Shown here: one piece after another, positions 60,131-64,000 of the stretch
How positions within the stretch are numbered: position 1 is the first letter of the stretch
How the letters are laid out: each line of letters starts with the position of its first letter
Source: Vulcanimicrobium alpinum
GTDB taxonomy: Bacteria; Vulcanimicrobiota; Vulcanimicrobiia; Vulcanimicrobiales; Vulcanimicrobiaceae
DNA: 64,000 bases
Assembly: GCF_027923555.1 (NCBI RefSeq)
Contig: NZ_AP025523.1
Coordinates: forward strand, 2,608,484-2,672,483
Reading direction: 5' to 3'
The notes under the pieces: generated by a model
Told to the model about the DNA's origin: nothing
Seen by the model: only the letters and a program-made list of their open reading frames with translations
Databases searched by the model: none
Made by a program: the position numbers and the translations under genes

Positions 60131-61445
60131 CAGGCCGATGAAAAATCGGCCGAGTTGATGTTGGCGTGACGGCGTTTTTCGCGTATTATAAGAGCAAGTC
60201 TCCTCATACCTTGGTGAGGTTGCGGCCGATGCGGACTCATGATGAGCAGCGTGCATCCGTTTGGACGACGTTGCAGCCGGAAGACACCGTGCCCGGCGAT
60301 CATCCGTTGCGCCCGATGCGCGTGATGGTCAACGAAATTCTGCGCGAACTCTCGCCGGAGTTTTCCAAGCTCTACTCCCGACGGGGCCGGCCATCGATCG
60401 CGCCGGAGAAGCTGCTGCGAGCCTTGCTGTTGCAAATGTTCTACTCGATCCGCAGCGAGCCGATGCTGCTGGAGCAGTTGCGTTACAATTTGCTCTTTCG
60501 TTGGTTCGTGGGCTTGAGCATGGACGACAAGATCTGGGACCCCTCGACGCAGCAAGAACCGCGATCGGTTCTTGAATGGCGAAATCTCCGAGCGGTTCTT
60601 CGCCGCTGTGGTCGAGCGGGCGCGTGCCGACGAACTGCTCTCGAACGAGCATTTCACCGTCGATGGGACGCTAATCGAGGCGTGGGCCAGCCACAAGAGC
60701 TTTCGGCCCAAGTCGGACGACGAACCGCCGACCTCGAGCGGCGGTCGCAACGAGGGCGTGAACTTTCGTGGCCGGCCGCGCAGCAACGAGACGCACGTCT
60801 CGAGTACCGATCCGGACGCGCGGTTGTACCGCAAGAGCAGCGGCGCGCCGGCGATTCTCGGCTATCTCGGACATGCTCTGATGGAGAATCGCAACGGCTT
60901 GATCGTCGGCGTGAAGACCACTCGCGCGACCGGGATCGCCGAACGCGAAGCAGCGCTGGAATTGATTCGCGGGGTCAGCGGAAGCAACCGAATCACGCTC
61001 GGCGCCGACAAGGCGTACGATACCAAAGACTTTGTCGAGGCGTTGCGAGCGCTCAACGTGACGCCGCACGTTGCTCAAAATACGACCCGTCGCCGCAGCG
61101 CGATCGACCGCCGAACCGTCCGCCATCCGGGCTACACGGTGAGTCAACGCAGGCGCAAGTTGATCGAGGAGAGCTTCGGGTGGGGCAAGACGATCGGCCG
61201 ATTGCGCAAGGTGCATTTCCGCGGGCTTGATCTGGTCGGCGACATTGTGCGCTGGACGGCCGCGGCGTACAACTTGATCAGGATACGCAATCTGAGGGCC
61301 GCGACATGATGCGAAGTGATGCTGACCCGAGGGGCGTTTTCGAGATGAACCGCTCGGCAACGGGCTTCGAGAGGTCCGCCGACCTCCCGAAAACCGTGCT
61401 GAACGGGCAGTTCGCGAACCACGCGCCGATTTTTTCACGGGGCTG
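60131..61445 (+). mobile_element. IS5-family insertion sequence, copy 3 (1315 bp), inverted relative to copies 1 and 2
   Basis: Flanked by the duplication TTAA (60127-60130 and 61446-61449). Together with CTAG at the other copies this gives a 4-bp YTAR-type target, normal for IS5-group elements. Ends: CAGGCCGATGAAAAATCGG and, from the other side, CAGCCCCGTGAAAAAATCGG. It is 2 bp shorter than copy 2 because of a deletion in the transposase. The transposase promoter is visible as TTGGCG (60161-60166), 17 bp, TATTAT (60184-60189), before the ATG at 60229. It interrupts no recognisable gene. Confidence 0.93.
60229..61309 (+). pseudogene. IS5-family transposase (copy 3), frameshifted by a 2-bp deletion
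   Basis: Same protein as copies 1 and 2 up to KIWDPST. There copies 1/2 read GACGTTCAGC and this copy reads GACGCAGC (near 60547-60551), losing two bases. The frame changes to QQEPRSVLEWRN and never returns to the transposase; the catalytic domain continues in another frame from 60572 (NGEISERFFAAVVERARADE to LRAAT). The first catalytic Asp and all later ones are therefore not attached to the N-terminal domain. It could only move with transposase from copies 1 or 2. Confidence 0.9.
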
Positions 61446-61756
61446 TTAAAGCACGGCGCAGCAAAGACAGCAAGGGACGATGGTCCCGTGCACGCGTGGA
61501 CGTTTTGCATTCAGAACGCTCTCGCACAGTCACGCATCTCGCACGCCGCGAACGCATGCGTGACGTTGTCGCACAACAACGACTGCGTACACGCTGCGCA
61601 GGAATAGTCGCCGTACACCGGCGCGGCGTGCGAATCTTAACTCCAGCGGCGACCTGGATCGCGTGCGCGAAGATCAACCGTCGGTGCGCAATATCTCCGG
61701 AGCCGCCCGAACTCAAGCGTGCACTATCAGCGTTTTGCGCCCGTACCAAACGGCGT
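61446..61756. other. 311-bp gap between IS copy 3 and the tRNA terminator, no gene seen
   Basis: No reading frame with coding character, no ribosome site and no clear homology in either strand. It begins with the TTAA duplication. Base composition is less GC-rich than the genes. It may be eroded sequence or a 3' untranslated flank. Confidence 0.5.
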
Positions 61757-61785
61757 AAAAAGAGAAAGCCCGTAGTTACGGGCTT
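61757..61785 (-). terminator. Intrinsic terminator of tRNA-Thr
   Basis: On the minus strand AAGCCCGTA-AC-TACGGGCTT is a perfect 9-bp stem directly followed by TCTCTTTTT, 7 bp beyond the tRNA CCA end. This is a textbook rho-independent terminator. Confidence 0.85.
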
Positions 61786-61791
61786 ACTTGC

Positions 61792-61867
61792 TGGAGCCGA
61801 CGGCCGGACTCGAACCGGCGACCTGCTGATTACGAATCAGCTGCTCTACCAACTGAGCTACGTCGGC
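61792..61867 (-). tRNA. tRNA-Thr (anticodon CGT)
   Basis: A 76-nt cloverleaf on the minus strand with encoded CCA. The acceptor stem GCCGACG pairs with CGTCGGC, followed by discriminator T and CCA. The D-arm region is TAGCTCAGTTGGTAGAGCA. The anticodon stem-loop CTGAT-TCGTAAT-CAG has anticodon CGT, reading threonine ACG codons. The T-arm has GGTTCGAGTCC. ACG is expected to be a common Thr codon in this GC-rich genome. The terminator lies just downstream. Confidence 0.95.
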
Positions 61868-62017
61868 AAATCCTCGCGCGGAGGACGCGAGCGACGTCCG
61901 TTCGCGAGCCCGCCAACGGACCCTCCTACGAACGGCTGCGCCGACATCTCGTGCAGGCGAGTACGAGCGGGCGTGAGGCCGGCGCCCTAGGCTCGCACCG
62001 CGCCGACCGTGAAGCCC

Positions 62018-62263
62018 CTACGGTGGCAGCGCGCGGCCGTCGAAGGCGCCGATGCGTTCGCGCACGAATCCATCGCGCACGACGGAATAGATCGAACGGC
62101 CGCGCGCGAGTTCCGCTGCGATGTAGGCCGCGATCTCACCGGACCGTTGCGCGCGTCCGCCGGGCGGGCTCGTCTCGACGCTGACGTCCGGCGGCGGATC
62201 GCGCCAGCGGTCCGCCCATGCGTCGTGCAGGTCGTGAAGAGACCGCTCGTCGACGTTCATCAT
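62018..62263 (-). CDS. Uncharacterised 81-residue protein at the end of the dab operon
   Basis: [20 protein letters not shown], then [20 protein letters not shown] and [40 protein letters not shown]. Its ATG overlaps the P-II-like gene stop (ATGA, 62263-62260), so it is co-translated with dab components. No signal peptide or TM segment; the middle looks disordered and the C-terminal half helical. I know no family. The position suggests an accessory or regulatory role in inorganic-carbon uptake. Confidence 0.65.
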   Translation of the reverse strand: MMNVDERSLHDLHDAWADRWRDPPPDVSVETSPPGGRAQRSGEIAAYIAAELARGRSIYSVVRDGFVRERIGAFDGRALPP

Positions 62264-62592
62264 GCCGGCACCGGCGCGAAGTAGGTCGCCCGGCTGACCG
62301 CGACATCGCTCACCCACACGACACCGCTCTCGCGTTCGAGCATCGGAACGAGGCCGGCGAGCACGGCTTCGACGCGCTCGGCGTCGATCACCGTCACGAT
62401 CATCGTGTGACCGGCAAGATCGTTGAACAGCACTTTACCCTCGTGAAAGCCATGGTGACCTCGGCCGGAAACGGGCGCGATCTGCGTGTAACCGCTGGCG
62501 CGGCTATCCAGCAGATCGCGAACCGCCGGTACAACGTCGGACGGGACGACGATCTCGACTTTTTTCATCGGAGTCAGGCCGGCAGCGCGCAT
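62260..62592 (-). CDS. P-II-like signalling protein associated with DAB inorganic-carbon transporter
   Basis: About 110 residues: [20 protein letters not shown] begins a ferredoxin-like P-II fold, then [20 protein letters not shown] (T-loop region), [20 protein letters not shown] and [20 protein letters not shown]. The Tyr uridylylation site context of GlnB is absent. P-II-like proteins are known beside dabA/dabB genes and are thought to adjust transport to cell state. An AAGGAGG inside the dabA tail sits 5 bp before ATG 62592 ([11 protein letters not shown]), so that start, overlapping dabA by 19 bp, is favoured over MKK at 62568. Confidence 0.82.
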   Translation of the reverse strand: MRAAGLTPMKKVEIVVPSDVVPAVRDLLDSRASGYTQIAPVSGRGHHGFHEGKVLFNDLAGHTMIVTVIDAERVEAVLAGLVPMLERESGVVWVSDVAVSRATYFAPVPA

Positions 62593-64000
62593 GCGTCCTC
62601 CTTGGCCGGGATGAGTTCCCACCTGCCCGCTCCGGCGTATCGGCGGAAGCGGCCGTCGTCGGGGTCGACGGCGATCAAGCGCACCCAGCGGTTGTCGAAG
62701 AGCCGTTGCAGCACACGTTGACGGGCAACGATCGCGTCGATGCGCGCGACGGGCGCGGCGACGACGGCGAGCAGGCGAAGCGGTTCGTGATAGGGGCGGT
62801 CGCCGACGGCGACTGCTTGCAGCGGCAGGCCGGAACGCAGATCGCCGCCGTTGCCGAGCACGACGCCGAGTTCGCCGACGGGCTGCTGCAGCATCTTGTC
62901 GCCGCTGCCCCAGCGCACCGGATCGACGCTTGCGAAGAAGTACTGCAGGTTGATCCACTGCGCGACGACGAGCGGCGCGGTGAGGATCTGCTCGAGCGCG
63001 ACGCCGTCGGGATCCGCCAACGGATCGTACGAGTGGAGGAAGCAGCGGCCGTCGAGATCGGCGTCACGCGTCAGTTCGCGTGGTCCGCAGACGAACGCCG
63101 CGTTGCGGGCGAGTCCCCATTCCGGCCTGACCTGCGCCCAATCGCCGGCGCGCTCGAGCGGATCGTCGGCGCCGAACGGCGAGCGCGGGAGCGTCGCCCG
63201 GCGACGCGTACGCGCGGCGGCTCCGGCGCGCTCGACATCCGCGATCGCCCGCACGAGCGCCGCGTGAAGCGCGGGATGCACATCCTCGACGACGACGTGC
63301 AGCCGGTCGCGCGTCGTGTCGTGCTCGGCGCCGATGAAGACCGTTTCGCCTGGAATCGCGATGCCGCGAGCCTGCAGTGCGAGTCGTACCGCCTCGCGAT
63401 TGAGGATCGCTGCGGCGACGCGCGCGTTGACGAGCCCGCGGTTGCCGCCGCATGCACCGCAATCGAGCGCCGCCGCGAACGCGTTGTTCACCGTTCCGCC
63501 GCCATGACCGCACAGGAAGACCAACGGCGCAAAGCTGCGAGTCAATCCCATCATACGCAACGCCGTCTCGGCGTAGAGCACCTGCTCTTCGTGGGGCAGA
63601 CCGAGTTCGCCGTCCCGGTCGACGGTGAGCGGCGCGGACGTCACCGCGGCACCTGATCGCTCGGGAACGAGCGTGCGCAGCAGAGCGCGCAGCGCGGCGA
63701 ACGGCCCCAGCATCTCGACGGCCGCAAACGCCGCGAAACCGTCCGCCGCGACGCTGCGGACCGCCGCTCCCATTGCGCGCGAAAGCGCGCGCGTTCGTCG
63801 CAGACGTCGCGCTTGGGGAGGCTGCGGACGTTCGATCACCGTGCGAACGGGCTTCACCAGCACGGGGGCCTGCACGGCATCGCAGACGTCTCCGAACGCA
63901 CGAAAGCGAATCGGCACGCCGTAGAATCCGGCGAAACCGAAGGTTGTGTAGCGTCCCCGGCCCGTCTGCTCGATCGCGCGCCGGAACGGTTCGGAACGCG
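62574..64000 (-). CDS. dabA: DabA-type inorganic carbon transporter subunit (DUF2309/UPF0753), 5' end outside window
   Basis: The C-terminal ~475 residues of a DabA protein, the carbonic-anhydrase-like cytoplasmic subunit that with membrane subunit DabB accumulates bicarbonate using the ion gradient. Diagnostic is FAPLVFLCGHGGGTVNNAFA followed by ALDCGACGGNRGLVNARVAA, carrying the His and Cys zinc ligands. Further family blocks are PGETVFIGAEHDTTRDRLHV, WGLARNAAFVCGPRELTRDA, DGRCFLHSYDPLADPDGVAL and EQILTAPLVVAQWINLQYFF. The first Cys/Asp ligands and dabB would lie beyond 64000. It overlaps the P-II-like gene downstream. Confidence 0.92.
   Translation of the reverse strand, partial: RSEPFRRAIEQTGRGRYTTFGFAGFYGVPIRFRAFGDVCDAVQAPVLVKPVRTVIERPQPPQARRLRRTRALSRAMGAAVRSVAADGFAAFAAVEMLGPFAALRALLRTLVPERSGAAVTSAPLTVDRDGELGLPHEEQVLYAETALRMMGLTRSFAPLVFLCGHGGGTVNNAFAAALDCGACGGNRGLVNARVAAAILNREAVRLALQARGIAIPGETVFIGAEHDTTRDRLHVVVEDVHPALHAALVRAIADVERAGAAARTRRRATLPRSPFGADDPLERAGDWAQVRPEWGLARNAAFVCGPRELTRDADLDGRCFLHSYDPLADPDGVALEQILTAPLVVAQWINLQYFFASVDPVRWGSGDKMLQQPVGELGVVLGNGGDLRSGLPLQAVAVGDRPYHEPLRLLAVVAAPVARIDAIVARQRVLQRLFDNRWVRLIAVDPDDGRFRRYAGAGRWELIPAKEDACALPA

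Noticed and set aside
60540-60580. Programmed frameshift in the transposase of IS copy 3
   Set aside because: Copies 1 and 2 encode the transposase in one frame; copy 3 simply lacks two bases.
1-64000. CRISPR array, prophage or integrase-tRNA island
   Set aside because: No regularly spaced repeats, cas, phage or integrase genes were seen; the tRNA-Thr has no integrase or duplicated 3' end nearby.

Overview
This is a GC-rich bacterial chromosome segment. The envelope genes point to a diderm (Gram-negative-type) cell: a TolC-type outer-membrane factor, a TonB-dependent receptor, an autotransporter barrel and periplasmic c-type cytochromes. Metabolic genes suggest a versatile aerobe: aromatic-acid catabolism, acyl-CoA metabolism, sulfite oxidation, PEP carboxylase and a DAB-type inorganic-carbon transporter. 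No 16S rRNA gene or other decisive marker is present, so the species cannot be named. An Eremiobacterota/Vulcanimicrobiota-like lineage is only an impression from coding style.

Layout. 1-5842 (minus): a multidrug-efflux operon (SnoaL-like, EmrA, TolC, EmrB) whose tolC is split by an IS5-family element and whose SnoaL-like gene is frameshifted. It diverges from a large LuxR-family ATPase regulator (5947-8649), with a perfect 18-bp palindrome between them. 8604-13282: VOC protein, a 5'-truncated dienelactone hydrolase, FAD monooxygenase, isochorismatase-like protein and AraC regulator. 13338-14654: second IS copy. 14655-18221 (minus): catabolic operon of DapA-like aldolase, gentisate-type cupin dioxygenase, ornithine-cyclodeaminase family and carboxymuconolactone-decarboxylase family proteins, divergent from a MarR gene. 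18802-29039: IalB-like protein, truncated autotransporter, RsbU/RsbW-like fusion, a small His/Met repeat peptide, a wrecked MocR regulator and a GGDEF-EAL protein. 29093-30196: Old Yellow Enzyme.

30189-42483: two divergent operons. Minus strand: Rieske oxygenase, dihydroxyphthalate-decarboxylase-like, class II aldolase/decarboxylase, PEP carboxylase, 3-hydroxyacyl-CoA dehydrogenase. Plus strand: branched-chain/aromatic-acid ABC transporter (LivK, fused LivHM, LivG, LivF) plus a second MarR. The transporter probably imports the substrate the minus operon degrades, and the two related MarR proteins suggest parallel control of this locus and the 14655-18221 locus.

42514-57947: UDP-galactopyranose mutase, a ferritin-like/CDGSH/Fer4_19/CDGSH fusion, TonB receptor, cytochrome c, CoA-transferase/acyl-CoA dehydrogenase/MmgE-PrpD cluster, sulfite dehydrogenase pair, malonyl-CoA decarboxylase, a frameshifted GNAT and an XRE regulator. 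58017-60052: tautomerase, nonsense-mutated TetR regulator and beta-helix lipoprotein. 60131-61445: third IS copy, with a 2-bp deletion in its transposase. 61792-61867: tRNA-Thr(CGT) with a terminator. 62018-64000: end of a dab operon (unknown 81-aa protein, P-II-like protein, DabA running off the window).

Two themes stand out. Adjacent operon genes are coupled almost everywhere by 4-bp ATGA/GTGA/TTGA stop-start overlaps. There is also an unusual load of broken genes (at least eight), partly caused by the IS element.
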